Shown here in pieces: positions 24,191-33,890 of a stretch of 44,055 nucleotides of DNA. The first letter of the stretch is position 1. Each line of letters starts with the position of its first letter. The stretch is taken from contig JAFVEX010000161.1 of assembly GCA_017475785.1 (NCBI GenBank), positions 1-44,055 of the forward strand, read 5' to 3'. The position numbers and the translations under genes were made by a program. Under the pieces are notes generated by a model. The model saw only the letters and a program-made list of their open reading frames with translations, did no database searches and was not told where the DNA came from. Source of the DNA: Eubacterium sp. (GTDB lineage Bacteria; Bacillota_A; Clostridia; Lachnospirales; Lachnospiraceae).

Positions 24191-25186
24191 ATGCAGAGAA
24201 TATTAAATAATCCGGACGATATTGTAGATGAGATGCTGGAAGGCTTTTTGAAGACACACGGAGATATGCTGGAGCGCGGCTCAAATCAGAGAGTCGTCAA
24301 AGTAAAGAACATTCCGAAGGATAAAGTGGCGGTCATCACCGGCGGCGGCTCCGGCCATAAGCCTGCTTTTATCGGATACGTCGGCAAGAACCTCTGTGAC
24401 GCGGCGGCAGTCGGAGAGATCTGCTCGTCACCGACGGCAGCGGCGTTCCTGGACGCCGCGAAGGATACGGACCAGGGAAAAGGCGTTGCCTGCCTGTACG
24501 GAAATTACTCCGGCGACAATATGAACGTCAAGATGGCGGTCAGAATGGCGAAGAAGCAGGGCATCACGATCAAGACCGTCGTGGCCAACGATGATGTCGC
24601 GTCCGCGCCGAAGGATCAGCGGGAAAAGCGCCGCGGCGTCGCGGGGGAAGTGCTGATGTGGAAGGCCGGCGGCGCAAAGGCGGCCATGGGCGGCACACTG
24701 GACGAGGTGATTGCGGCAGCGCAGAAGGCAATCGACCACACACGGAGCGTCGGCATCGGATTATCCCCCTGTACGCTCCCGGCGGTCGGACACCCGAATT
24801 TTGAGATCAAACCTGGCACGATGGAGGTCGGGATCGGTCACCACGGCGAACCGGGAATTGCGGTCACAGAGCTGGAGACAGCTGCAGGCATGGCAAAACG
24901 CATGACAGATGTAGTGCTCCCGGACTATCCGTTCGTCAGCGGAGACGAAGTAGTTGTTCTGATGTCAGGACTCGGCGCGACACCTGTGATGGAACTGTAC
25001 GTGCTTTACAACGAAGTCGAGAAAATTCTCACGGAAAAAGGAATCCGTGTATATCGATCTTACGTCGGCAATTATTTCACATCTCTTGAGATGATGGGCG
25101 CGACACTGACAGTGATGAAGGTAGATGACGAGCTGAAGGAGCTGATCGACATGCCGTGTGATTCCATGGGTCTGAAGCAGATTTGA
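24191..25186 (+). CDS. dhaK: Dihydroxyacetone/ketotetrose kinase subunit DhaK
   Basis: A 331-residue substrate-binding subunit of the split Dha-kinase family. His218 in IGHHGEPG, which forms a covalent hemiaminal with the ketose, aligns with E. coli DhaK His218; His56 in GGGSGHKPAF and Asp109 in YSGDN are the catalytic partners. Works with DhaL (25356) to phosphorylate a short ketose bound to it. No DhaM (EIIA-like) gene is in the operon, so the phosphate donor is either ATP or a phosphotransferase protein encoded elsewhere. Relatives in tetritol operons act on erythrulose. GGGAAAGGGAAG precedes ATG. Confidence 0.9.
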   Translation: MQRILNNPDDIVDEMLEGFLKTHGDMLERGSNQRVVKVKNIPKDKVAVITGGGSGHKPAFIGYVGKNLCDAAAVGEICSSPTAAAFLDAAKDTDQGKGVACLYGNYSGDNMNVKMAVRMAKKQGITIKTVVANDDVASAPKDQREKRRGVAGEVLMWKAGGAKAAMGGTLDEVIAAAQKAIDHTRSVGIGLSPCTLPAVGHPNFEIKPGTMEVGIGHHGEPGIAVTELETAAGMAKRMTDVVLPDYPFVSGDEVVVLMSGLGATPVMELYVLYNEVEKILTEKGIRVYRSYVGNYFTSLEMMGATLTVMKVDDELKELIDMPCDSMGLKQI

Positions 25187-25355
25187 TACGAAGTGCTGGT
25201 CAGATAGTTTTATCCGATTTGCTGTATCCACATGGGAAATATAACTGAGCACACAGGCGGCTCTGGTAAATCAGGCGAACCTGGACAGTGCTTTTCAGAT
25301 CCGGGAATCAAATCAATCAGATACATTCAAAACGAAAAGACAGGGAGAATTAAAA

Positions 25356-25994
25356 ATGGAAACAATTAAAAATAAAGACGGGAAGAAGATCCTGCTGGCA
25401 ATGGTAAAAGGAATTCAGGATAACAAGGATTATCTCGGGGAGGTTGACGGCCTGATCGGGGACGGCGACCACGGCATGAACATGAACAAAGGATTTACGC
25501 TGTATGAGAAGCGTTTCGGTGATCGGGAGATCAATTTCACAGAGGGGCTTGATGAACTCGGCAACATCCTGTTTTCAGAGATTGGCGGTTCGATGGGACC
25601 CATTTACGGAACGATTCTGATGGATATGGCAGCGGAGCGCGAAGACGCAGAGGAGATCGGTGCCGCGGATCTCGCGGATATGCTCGGAGCAGGTCTTACG
25701 GGACTGCAGGAGATCGTTGAGGCGCAGGTCGGTGATAAGACCCTGGTAGATACGCTCAGTCCTGCGGTAGACGCCCTGCGAAAGGACGCGGAAGCAGGCG
25801 CGGATTTCGGCCAGGCACTGGAACATATGAAGGCCGCGGCGGCTGCAGGAAGGGACTCGACAAAGGATCTGGTCGCGAAATTCGGCCGGTCCAGCAGGCT
25901 CGGGGAGCGCTCCAGAGGTGTTTTGGACGCAGGAGCGACGTCCTGCTGCATTATTTTAACATCCATGGCAGACGCAATGATTGAATTGCTGTAG
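25356..25994 (+). CDS. dhaL: Dihydroxyacetone kinase-type nucleotide subunit DhaL
   Basis: A 212-residue all-helical subunit. Asp31, Asp36 and Asp38 in VDGLIGDGDHG hold the two magnesium ions and the ADP. GGSMGPIYG and the late GRSSRLGERSRGVLDAGA are family motifs of the phosphoryl-transfer site. It follows dhaK after 169 bp with a GGGAG ribosome binding site and precedes the permease. In DhaM-dependent systems ADP stays bound to DhaL as a cofactor; the sequence alone does not show whether this one turns over ATP. The 169-bp gap shows no structure that I can support. Confidence 0.9.
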   Translation: METIKNKDGKKILLAMVKGIQDNKDYLGEVDGLIGDGDHGMNMNKGFTLYEKRFGDREINFTEGLDELGNILFSEIGGSMGPIYGTILMDMAAEREDAEEIGAADLADMLGAGLTGLQEIVEAQVGDKTLVDTLSPAVDALRKDAEAGADFGQALEHMKAAAAAGRDSTKDLVAKFGRSSRLGERSRGVLDAGATSCCIILTSMADAMIELL

Positions 25995-26062
25995 ATATTA
26001 TTCTGTGGCGAATGTGCAGCACGGACATCCTAGAAATAAATATACGATGGGAGAATTGGATT

Positions 26063-27802
26063 ATGAATATCATGGATAAAGTAAGGAGAACTCCGAGGTG
26101 TGACTGGCCGGTTGCGGATCAGGAGCAGTCGGGCGTTGGAAATTTTGTGGGGCTGTACGGCGGCGAGCACATCACCGCGACGGAGTTTGTCATCGGCGCC
26201 ACGCTTGTTCAGTATGGATGCTCCGCGACGGATATCCTGATCGGGCTCGCGATCGGAAATCTGCTGGCGGTGCTGACATTTACCTTTCTCTGCGCGCGGA
26301 TTGCGGTGGATACAAGATTGACACTGTATTCATTTCTTGCGCGTATCCTCGGCGAGAAGATGCAGAAGGTCTACGACTTGATCTGGGGCGTCGGTTTTTC
26401 CGCGCTCGGGGCTGCGGGCCTGTGCATCTCCGCCACCGCGATCCGCCGGATTTTCCGTGTGCCGATTCAGCACATGTGGTATCCGACCAGCTTTAAGTTT
26501 GTACTGATCGTGGCGGTACTCGGCATCGTTATTACACTGATCGCCGCAAATGGATTTGAGGCAGTCGCGAAATTCGCCTCAACCTGCGTGCCGTGGATGA
26601 TCTCTCTGTTTTTCCTGGGAATCGTCGTCGTACTGCCGCAGCTGATGAAAGCGACCGGCTATGGAAGCATTACTTCTGCGGCGGATCTGCTCAGGCTGCT
26701 GAACACACACGTGTGGACAGCGGAGCAGGCTGGCGGAAGCTCACTCGGTATCATTCACGTCATCGCATTCGCGTGGACCTGCAACGTCGCGTGGCACTTT
26801 GCTCTGAACGATATGTCTCTGCTGCGGTACGCAAAGGATTATAAATATGGATTCACGTCGGCAGTCGGTATGTACATCGGACACTTTTTTGCCTGGATCA
26901 GCGCGGGCATCATGGGCGCGACGGCGTCGATTCTGCTCAGCACACCGCTGGCACAGCTGGATTCCGGCGAAGTAACCTTCGCGGTTCTCGGCTACGCGGG
27001 TCTCCTGGCGGTTATCATTGCCGGATGGACCACCGCCAACCCGACATTTTACAGAGTGGCACTGTCACTGAACGCAGTGTTCAAAAAACTCTCTCACAAG
27101 CAGACTACTTACATCGCCGGGTGTCTGATCACACTGGCTGCCTGCTTCCCGGTCGTCCAGCGGGCTGCGGATATCCTGACCTTCCTGGGACTGGCCGTAG
27201 AAGGCGTCGGCGCAATCTGTATCACTGAGCAGTACATCTTCCCGAAAATCGGCTACACACGCTACTGGAATATGTACAAAAACAAAAAAGGCGTCAACTG
27301 GGCAGCGACGATTTCATGGGGCATCAGCATCGCGTTTGTCGCAGTCATGATTCTTACAAGACCGGTACACCAGAACTTCTGGTTTATCCCGAATTACATC
27401 ATTCCGATGGTGAGCTATATCATTCTGGCAGGCCTGATGGGCGCGAAGGAAGCGTATCCGGAGGAGGAGAGAGAAGAACTTGCCTATGAGGCTGCGCTGC
27501 AGGAGTACGCAAACAGCCACGTTGAGATGCCCGCCGAGGTAAAAACACCGGCAGCGGCAGCGATCCTGAGGGGCATCGGTTTTGCGGACCTGGCCGTGAT
27601 GGTAATCGGCGGCATCGTCTGCATGACGGGCGGCATCGATCTGACATTGTTTAAGGGACTCGCGGCAGTCAACTCGGTCGTGTACTTTGCGTGCAACGGA
27701 GCGGCGATGGCTGTCATCGCGAAAGCAGGAAAAAAGGCGCCTGCGGCAGAAGCCGGGGCAGATGAGAAGGCAGCAGCCGCAAAACAGCTGGCGGCGTCAT
27801 GA
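26063..27802 (+). CDS. NCS1-like (purine-cytosine permease family) transporter
   Basis: A 579-residue inner-membrane protein with about 12 hydrophobic helices. The N-terminal GVGNFVGLYGGEHITATEFVIGA region, the IAGWTTANPTFYRVA helix and the length fit the NCS1/CodB-like purine-cytosine permease family. The C-terminus ends in a cytoplasmic Ala/Lys-rich tail. The start was placed at 26063, where GGGAG lies 9 bases before, rather than an upstream ATG at 26012. Its place between dhaL and rpiB implies it imports the polyol or ketose the pathway uses; this would be an unusual substrate for the family. Substrate is unproven. Confidence 0.75.
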   Translation: MNIMDKVRRTPRCDWPVADQEQSGVGNFVGLYGGEHITATEFVIGATLVQYGCSATDILIGLAIGNLLAVLTFTFLCARIAVDTRLTLYSFLARILGEKMQKVYDLIWGVGFSALGAAGLCISATAIRRIFRVPIQHMWYPTSFKFVLIVAVLGIVITLIAANGFEAVAKFASTCVPWMISLFFLGIVVVLPQLMKATGYGSITSAADLLRLLNTHVWTAEQAGGSSLGIIHVIAFAWTCNVAWHFALNDMSLLRYAKDYKYGFTSAVGMYIGHFFAWISAGIMGATASILLSTPLAQLDSGEVTFAVLGYAGLLAVIIAGWTTANPTFYRVALSLNAVFKKLSHKQTTYIAGCLITLAACFPVVQRAADILTFLGLAVEGVGAICITEQYIFPKIGYTRYWNMYKNKKGVNWAATISWGISIAFVAVMILTRPVHQNFWFIPNYIIPMVSYIILAGLMGAKEAYPEEEREELAYEAALQEYANSHVEMPAEVKTPAAAAILRGIGFADLAVMVIGGIVCMTGGIDLTLFKGLAAVNSVVYFACNGAAMAVIAKAGKKAPAAEAGADEKAAAAKQLAAS

Positions 27803-27892
27803 AGTAATACCAGAATGTACAGAACAACATTCTTCCAGCAAACATAGTGATACGAAAATAACTTGAAACCGCATGTGGAAGGAGAAAGTAAA

Positions 27893-28336
27893 ATGAAAAT
27901 CGCAATCGGATGTGATCCAAACGCAAAACAGGCGAAAGAGGACCTGATACAGTTTATTGAGAAGCAGGGATACGGCGAGGTGACGGATTTCGGGAGTGAT
28001 GACGCGATTTACGCGCATGTCGCAGAGCAGGTGGCGGAGTCGGTCGCGAATCACACGTATGACAGGGGTATCCTGATCTGCGGAACAGGAATTGGCGTGT
28101 CGATCGCGGCCAACAAAGTAAAAGGCGCGTACGCGGCGCTGGTTTCGGATGTTTATTCTGCAAAAAGGGCGCGTCTGAGCAACGACGCGAACATCATCTG
28201 CATGGGCGCGTTTACCTCCGGACAAAAGGTGCGGGAGGAGATGACAGAAGCGTTTCTCACAAATGAATTTGTGCCGGGGTGTGCCTCTCAGCCGAAGGTT
28301 GACGCATTTGTAGCCTATGATTTTGCGCGGGCGTAA
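27893..28336 (+). CDS. rpiB: RpiB/LacAB-family sugar-phosphate isomerase
   Basis: A 147-residue isomerase of the RpiB family. The catalytic Cys63 in ICGTGIGVSIAANK and the NDANIICMGA segment are conserved, with Asp8 in the phosphate loop region. AAGGAG lies 8 bases before the ATG at 27893; an in-frame upstream ATG lies before this site. RpiB homologs in gol and tetritol operons isomerise ribose-5-phosphate or erythrulose-4-phosphate to erythrose-4-phosphate. As last gene of the operon it would send the phosphorylated product to the pentose-phosphate pathway. Confidence 0.85.
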   Translation: MKIAIGCDPNAKQAKEDLIQFIEKQGYGEVTDFGSDDAIYAHVAEQVAESVANHTYDRGILICGTGIGVSIAANKVKGAYAALVSDVYSAKRARLSNDANIICMGAFTSGQKVREEMTEAFLTNEFVPGCASQPKVDAFVAYDFARA

Positions 28337-28392
28337 CGGATTTTCGGAGTCAACGATAATTATTAACTAATTTTCACATAGTTGTCTTTTTC

Positions 28393-28421
28393 TTTACAAA
28401 CTCCCACATATGCGCTAATAT
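28393..28421 (+). promoter_or_regulatory. murA promoter
   Basis: TTTACA (28393-28398) and TAATAT (28416-28421) with a 17-bp spacer, 86 bp before the start codon. A small palindrome AAACC-TATATT-GGTTT (28422-28437) lies at the start site; its role is unknown. Confidence 0.6.
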
Positions 28422-28507
28422 AAACCTATATTGGTTTGTCGGAGCTTTAACAAACAGCCCCTTCGGATCAGTATTTCAGGGAGAAAAAAGAATAATCGAG
28501 GTGGAGA

Positions 28508-29800
28508 ATGGACAAGTATGTCATCAAAGGGGGCAGTCCTCTCGTTGGTGAAGTGGAAATTGGGGGAGCCAAGAACGCCGCACTTGCAATTCTGACAGCC
28601 GCAATTATGACAGATGAGCCTGTTGTAATTGACAACATTCCGGACGTCAGCGATATCAATGTGCTGCTCGAGGCGATTTCCGTCATCGGCGCAACAGTAG
28701 AGCGGATCGACCGCCACACAGCCCGGATCAATGGGGTTACGATCGGGTCTGTCAGCGTAGATTACGCCTACATCAAGAAAATCCGTGCATCTTACTACCT
28801 GCTTGGCGCGCTGCTTGGGAAGTACAAGCGCGCGGAAGTACCGCTTCCGGGCGGCTGCAACATCGGCAGCCGGCCGATCGACCAGCACCTGAAGGGCTTC
28901 CGGGCACTTGGTGCGAAGGTCGAGATCCGCAATGGCAACATTGTCACTTCCGCGGAGCGGCTTCACGGAGCACATATCTATATGGATATGGTCTCTGTCG
29001 GCGCGACCATCAACATCATGATGGCAGCGGCACTGGCAGAGGGAAACACCACAATTGAGAACGCAGCGAGGGAGCCGCATGTCGTTGACGTGGCAAACTT
29101 CCTGAACTGCATGGGCGCGAATATCAAGGGCGCCGGAACAGACGTCATCCGCATCAAGGGCGTGCAGCAGCTGCACAGAACGTCCTACACCATCGTGCCG
29201 GATATGATCGAGGCAGGCACATACATGTTTGCCGCGGCCGCGACGAAGGGTGATGTGCTGATCAAGGATATCATCCCGAAGCATCTGGAGGCCATGACGG
29301 CCAAGCTTCAGGAAATCGGCTGTGAAGTCGAGGAATTCGATGACGCGATTCGCGTCTCGGCGAAGTCACGCCTGGGCAAGACACAGGTGAAGACGCTCCC
29401 GTATCCCGGCTTCCCGACAGATATGCAGCCGCAGATGAGTGTTGTGCTCTCGCTGGCGCACGGCACGAGCATCGTGACGGAGAGCATTTTTGAGAACCGC
29501 TTCAAATACGCGGACGAGCTGATGCGCATGGGCGCGAACATCAAGGTCGAAGGCAACACAGCCATCATAGACGGCGTGCAGCAGCTGACAGGGGCGCGTA
29601 TCAGCGCGCCGGATCTGCGCGCGGGCGCGGCGCTTGTGATCGCGGGACTCGCGGCGGAAGGCGTCACCGTAGTCGATGATATCGTCTACATCCAGCGTGG
29701 ATACGAGGATTTCGCGCGGAAGCTGCAGGGTCTCGGCGCCGAGATCGAGCAGGTGCGGGAAGAAAAGGAAGTCCAGAAGTTCCGCCTTCGCGTGGGCTGA
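28508..29800 (+). CDS. murA: UDP-N-acetylglucosamine 1-carboxyvinyltransferase
   Basis: Transfers enolpyruvate from PEP to UDP-GlcNAc, the first committed step of peptidoglycan synthesis. The 430-residue length is normal. Lys22 (GGAKNAAL) and Cys117 in PGGCNIGSRPID are the active-site residues; Cys rather than Asp means the enzyme should be sensitive to fosfomycin. GAGGTGG lies directly before ATG. It is monocistronic: its own promoter is upstream and a strong terminator follows. Clostridia often have two murA paralogs; which one this is cannot be told from the window. Confidence 0.95.
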   Translation: MDKYVIKGGSPLVGEVEIGGAKNAALAILTAAIMTDEPVVIDNIPDVSDINVLLEAISVIGATVERIDRHTARINGVTIGSVSVDYAYIKKIRASYYLLGALLGKYKRAEVPLPGGCNIGSRPIDQHLKGFRALGAKVEIRNGNIVTSAERLHGAHIYMDMVSVGATINIMMAAALAEGNTTIENAAREPHVVDVANFLNCMGANIKGAGTDVIRIKGVQQLHRTSYTIVPDMIEAGTYMFAAAATKGDVLIKDIIPKHLEAMTAKLQEIGCEVEEFDDAIRVSAKSRLGKTQVKTLPYPGFPTDMQPQMSVVLSLAHGTSIVTESIFENRFKYADELMRMGANIKVEGNTAIIDGVQQLTGARISAPDLRAGAALVIAGLAAEGVTVVDDIVYIQRGYEDFARKLQGLGAEIEQVREEKEVQKFRLRVG

Positions 29801-29854
29801 AAAAACTGAAGAATAAAGCGTGGGATGAAGCTGACTGTTAAGTAACTGCGATTG

Positions 29855-29900
29855 GATCCATGGGACATTTCAACGAAAGTGTCCCATGGATTCTGTTTTT
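29855..29900 (+). terminator. murA terminator
   Basis: ATCCATGGGACA (29856-29867) and TGTCCCATGGAT (29880-29891) form a perfect 12-bp stem, extended inward by TTTC/GAAA with one bulge, then a T-rich run. Confidence 0.85.
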
Positions 29901-29903
29901 ATC

Positions 29904-29932
29904 TTGACGTGAATTAGGAAACACGATATTGT
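29904..29932 (+). promoter_or_regulatory. metK promoter
   Basis: TTGACG (29904-29909) and TATTGT (29927-29932) with 17 bp between, leaving a leader of about 140 bases before metK. The leader shows no SAM riboswitch consensus that I recognise. Confidence 0.5.
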
Positions 29933-30079
29933 TTGTTATGGAAATCCAGTGTGTTTTATAGATATTGAAGTACAGTTATCATTTTTCCAGCAAGACAGAT
30001 GCATAGTTATGATGCTTCTATAGGAAATGATGTAATAGATGGGAGATAATTCTCAATCACAAGAGATAAGGAGATAAAA

Positions 30080-31267
<1,188 letters not shown>

Positions 31268-31310
31268 GGGAGCACTGGTTAGACAGGTGTGTCCCAAAGC
31301 CAGAACGAAA

Positions 31311-31341
31311 GGCGGTTGCTGAAAACAGCAGCCGTCTTTTT
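31311..31341 (+). terminator. metK terminator
   Basis: GGCGGTTGCTG (31311-31321), loop AAAA, CAGCAGCCGTC (31326-31336), two G-U pairs, then five T. Confidence 0.9.
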
Positions 31342-31406
31342 ATGCGGGAAAACGCAAAAGGGCGAAAGGGTTTTAGAAAGAATTAATATCAGCAGATTGC
31401 GGATTG

Positions 31407-31415
31407 TGATATACT
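31407..31415 (+). promoter_or_regulatory. Extended -10 promoter of the two-component pair
   Basis: TGATATACT gives TGN plus TATACT, about 140 bp before the kinase start. No -35 box is seen. The leader 31416-31553 holds a small CCGTC/GACGG hairpin and nothing else supportable. Confidence 0.45.
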
Positions 31416-31553
31416 TTTGAAAGGTATCCCGTCCCATGACGGAAAGGCATTTTATTCCATCGCAGGCACGCTGGCAACGGTGACTGACGACAACGCAGTA
31501 AATGGAAAACCAGACAAGGATTGTGACAGTTCCTTAGGAAACGATGTACTAGT

Positions 31554-32687
31554 ATGAATAAAGATCCGGGCATGCGCCTGAAAAACCGAATAAAGATCGC
31601 CTTCTTTCTGGTTGTCCTGATCCCGGTCGTGACGACGGGGCTGATTTTCGGGTGCCTGACGCACCCGCTGAACGCGGATTATCCTGCCCCGGTGCTTCCG
31701 GGTGAGGTGTGGATCGCCGTGGCAGTTGTTTTCATCGGCTCGCTGGTTATCACCAGCATCTGTGTGGGCGCGTGGATTTACTACCAGATTGCCTCACCTC
31801 TGCAGGAACTGAAATGGGCAGCCCGGAATATCCGCGACGGAAATCTTGATTTCACAATAGATGCCACGAGCAACGTCCGTGAGGTCAACGAGCTCAGCGA
31901 GGATTTCGAGGAGATGCGCGTGCGGCTCAAGGAATCTGCGGAGGAAAAGGTCGCGGATGATCAGGAGAGCAAGGAACTGATCCGCAACATCTCGCATGAT
32001 CTGCGCACGCCTATCACGGCGATCAAAGGATATGCCCTCGGCATTATGGACGGCGTTGCTTCGACGCCGGACAAAATGGAGCACTACGTCCATACCATTT
32101 ACAACAAGGCAAATGACATGGACAAGCTGATCGACGAGCTGACCATCTACTCCCGCCTGGATACGAACCGCATTCCGTATAATTTCGCGCGGCTGAATGC
32201 CACTGCGTATTTTGAGGACTGCGTCGAGGATCTGCGGATGGATCTGCAGGCGCAGGACATCGGCCTGATCTTCAGCAATGACGTGGCGGCGGATGTCATG
32301 ATGATTGCGGACGCGGAGCAGCTCAAGCGCGCCATCAACAATATTATCAGCAATGCCGTGAAATACATGGATAAGCCGGACGCGCTGATCCGCTTCCGCC
32401 TGCGTGATGTGGGTGATTTTATCCAGATTGAGATCGAGGACAACGGAAAAGGCATCGCGCAGCGCGATCTGGCGCGTATCTTTGACCGGTTTTACCGGAC
32501 AGACGCGTCGCGGAACAGCCGGATCGGCGGCAGCGGAATCGGCCTTTCGATCGTCCGCAAGATTATAGAGGATCATGAAGGAAATGTCTGGGCTACCAGC
32601 AGAGAAGGTATCGGAACAGTTATTTACTTTGTTTTGCGGAAATATGAAAACGGAGACGCCGCGCAAGATGATAAGCCGCAGGAGTGA
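31554..32687 (+). CDS. Sensor histidine kinase (HAMP, HisKA, HATPase)
   Basis: A 377-residue membrane kinase. Two membrane helices lie at about 13-35 and 53-75 with a very short outer loop, followed by HAMP (about 76-130). The phospho-acceptor His148 in ISHDLRTPITAIKGY, the NAVKY box and the DNGKGI / GGSGIGLSI boxes complete the HisKA-HATPase core. The short outside loop suggests it senses within or near the membrane. It starts 21 bp before the OmpR-type regulator gene with which it forms a pair. No ribosome binding site of normal strength is visible before ATG; AGGAAACG is 12 bases away. Confidence 0.85.
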   Translation: MNKDPGMRLKNRIKIAFFLVVLIPVVTTGLIFGCLTHPLNADYPAPVLPGEVWIAVAVVFIGSLVITSICVGAWIYYQIASPLQELKWAARNIRDGNLDFTIDATSNVREVNELSEDFEEMRVRLKESAEEKVADDQESKELIRNISHDLRTPITAIKGYALGIMDGVASTPDKMEHYVHTIYNKANDMDKLIDELTIYSRLDTNRIPYNFARLNATAYFEDCVEDLRMDLQAQDIGLIFSNDVAADVMMIADAEQLKRAINNIISNAVKYMDKPDALIRFRLRDVGDFIQIEIEDNGKGIAQRDLARIFDRFYRTDASRNSRIGGSGIGLSIVRKIIEDHEGNVWATSREGIGTVIYFVLRKYENGDAAQDDKPQE

Positions 32688-32708
32688 CAGGAGTGAAAGG
32701 ATCAGAGC

Positions 32709-33395
32709 ATGAGCAAAATACTGATTATCGAAGATGAAGAAGCAATCGCGAATCTGGAAAAGGATTATCTGGAACTGTCGGATTTTGAGGTGGAAATCGC
32801 AAACGACGGAACGGAAGGGCTGCGTCTCGCGCTGGAGGGAAACTGCGACCTCATTGTGCTGGATCTGATGCTGCCGGGTGTCGACGGCTTTGAAATCTGC
32901 CAGCAGATCCGTGAAAAGAAGGACATTCCGGTCATCATCGTGTCCGCGAGAAAGGATGATATCGACAAAATCCGGGGACTTGGCCTCGGCGCGGACGATT
33001 ATATGACGAAGCCATTTTCCCCGAGTGAAATGGTAGCCCGCGTCAAGGCGCACCTCGCGCGCTACGACCGCCTGATCGGCATCAAACCGCAGAACGACAT
33101 CATTGAAATCCGCGGCATCAAGATCGACAAAACCGCGCGCCGCGTGTGGGTCAACGGCGAGGAGAAACCATTCACCAACAAAGAATTTGATCTGCTCACA
33201 TTCCTCGCGGAGAATCCCAATCACGTCTTCAAAAAGGAAGAACTGTTCCAGAAAATCTGGAACATGGAGTCCTTCGGCGATATCGCGACCGTTACGGTCC
33301 ATATCAAGAAAATCCGCGAGAAGATCGAATTCAACTCCTCCAAGCCCCAGTACATCGAGACGATCTGGGGCGTGGGGTACCGCTTTAAGATATAG
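32709..33395 (+). CDS. OmpR-family response regulator; its 3' end is the integration site of the downstream element
   Basis: A 228-residue regulator with receiver (Asp9/Asp10, phospho-acceptor Asp52 in IVLDLMLPG, Lys101-region MTKPFSP) and an OmpR-type winged helix ending in TIWGVGYRFKI. AGGAGTGAAAGGATC precedes ATG. The last 14 bases before the final Ile-stop wobble (TACCGCTTTAAGAT, 33378-33391) recur at 41873-41886. There they encode the same GYRFKI ending with different synonymous bases and a different stop codon. This is the mark of a site-specific insertion into the gene's 3' end that leaves the protein unchanged. Target genes are unknown. Confidence 0.9.
   Translation: MSKILIIEDEEAIANLEKDYLELSDFEVEIANDGTEGLRLALEGNCDLIVLDLMLPGVDGFEICQQIREKKDIPVIIVSARKDDIDKIRGLGLGADDYMTKPFSPSEMVARVKAHLARYDRLIGIKPQNDIIEIRGIKIDKTARRVWVNGEEKPFTNKEFDLLTFLAENPNHVFKKEELFQKIWNMESFGDIATVTVHIKKIREKIEFNSSKPQYIETIWGVGYRFKI
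33378..33391 (+). repeat. attL core
   Basis: TACCGCTTTAAGAT in the last codons of the regulator gene, followed by ATAG, so the stop used today is supplied by the element. Identical to 41873-41886. Confidence 0.75.
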
Positions 33396-33470
33396 TATTT
33401 GCACAAAGATTCCAGAAAACGCTGATTTTACGGCATTTTTTGCTATAATAAGACCACGAAAAACGAGTCG

Positions 33471-33534
33471 TTACTACCAAAATTACTACCAAAAATCAGA
33501 ATCCTGACTCGAGAAAAGAGCCATGTGGTAGTAA
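33471..33534. repeat. Left arm-type repeats (TTACTACC)
   Basis: TTACTACC at 33471-33478 and 33483-33490 (period 12 bp) and its inverse GGTAGTAA at 33527-33534. The same 8-mer recurs at the other end of the element at 41705, 41724 and 41736, the last two again 12 bp apart. Confidence 0.7.
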
Positions 33535-33613
33535 CGAAACGCGGATCGTGATCTTATTTTTTCAGAAAGGGAAAGGAACGCTGAAGGTATCGCGCAGCTT
33601 CCAGTGAACTGTT

Positions 33614-33880
33614 TTGCGCAAAAGTGAAGTAAAAGATACCGGTATCCCCGGCATTAAGCAAAGACTGAAAGACGGAAAATATCTGGTCACGCTCGACCTC
33701 GGACGCCAGCTCCGGATGAACAAAAAGACCGGCAAAATGGAGATGCGTCAGGTCAAAACTACGTACACTTATACAACGTTGAAAGAGGCGAAAGCCGCCG
33801 TTGGGAGAAATGCCAATAAAAAACAGCAAAAGAAAACGACGATCACGACGAAACTGAAGATTCCGGACATGAGGGTATAG
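33614..33880 (+). pseudogene. Remnant of a tyrosine-recombinase integrase (arm-binding domain only)
   Basis: An 88-residue frame from a TTG. The segment GIPGIKQRLKDGKYLVTLDL, then KTTYTYTTLKEAKAAVGRN, matches the AP2-like three-strand arm-binding domain that opens many phage-type integrases. The protein stops soon after (KLKIPDMRV), before any core-binding or catalytic domain with the Arg-His-Arg-Tyr residues. No strong ribosome binding site is seen. It lies next to attL and its TTACTACC sites, where a complete integrase is expected. Most likely a deletion replaced the rest with the regulator-kinase-transporter cargo that starts 11 bp later. A stand-alone arm-binding protein is possible. Confidence 0.65.
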
Positions 33881-33890
33881 AGAGAAGTAA

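Noticed and set aside
29933..30079. SAM riboswitch before metK
   Set aside because: The conserved SAM-I stems and the GGCAACC-type core are not seen.
31794..33404. Long minus-strand open frame (536 codons) opposite the kinase and regulator genes
   Set aside because: It lies wholly antisense to two clear two-component genes, has no domain pattern, and arises from the codon use of the real genes.
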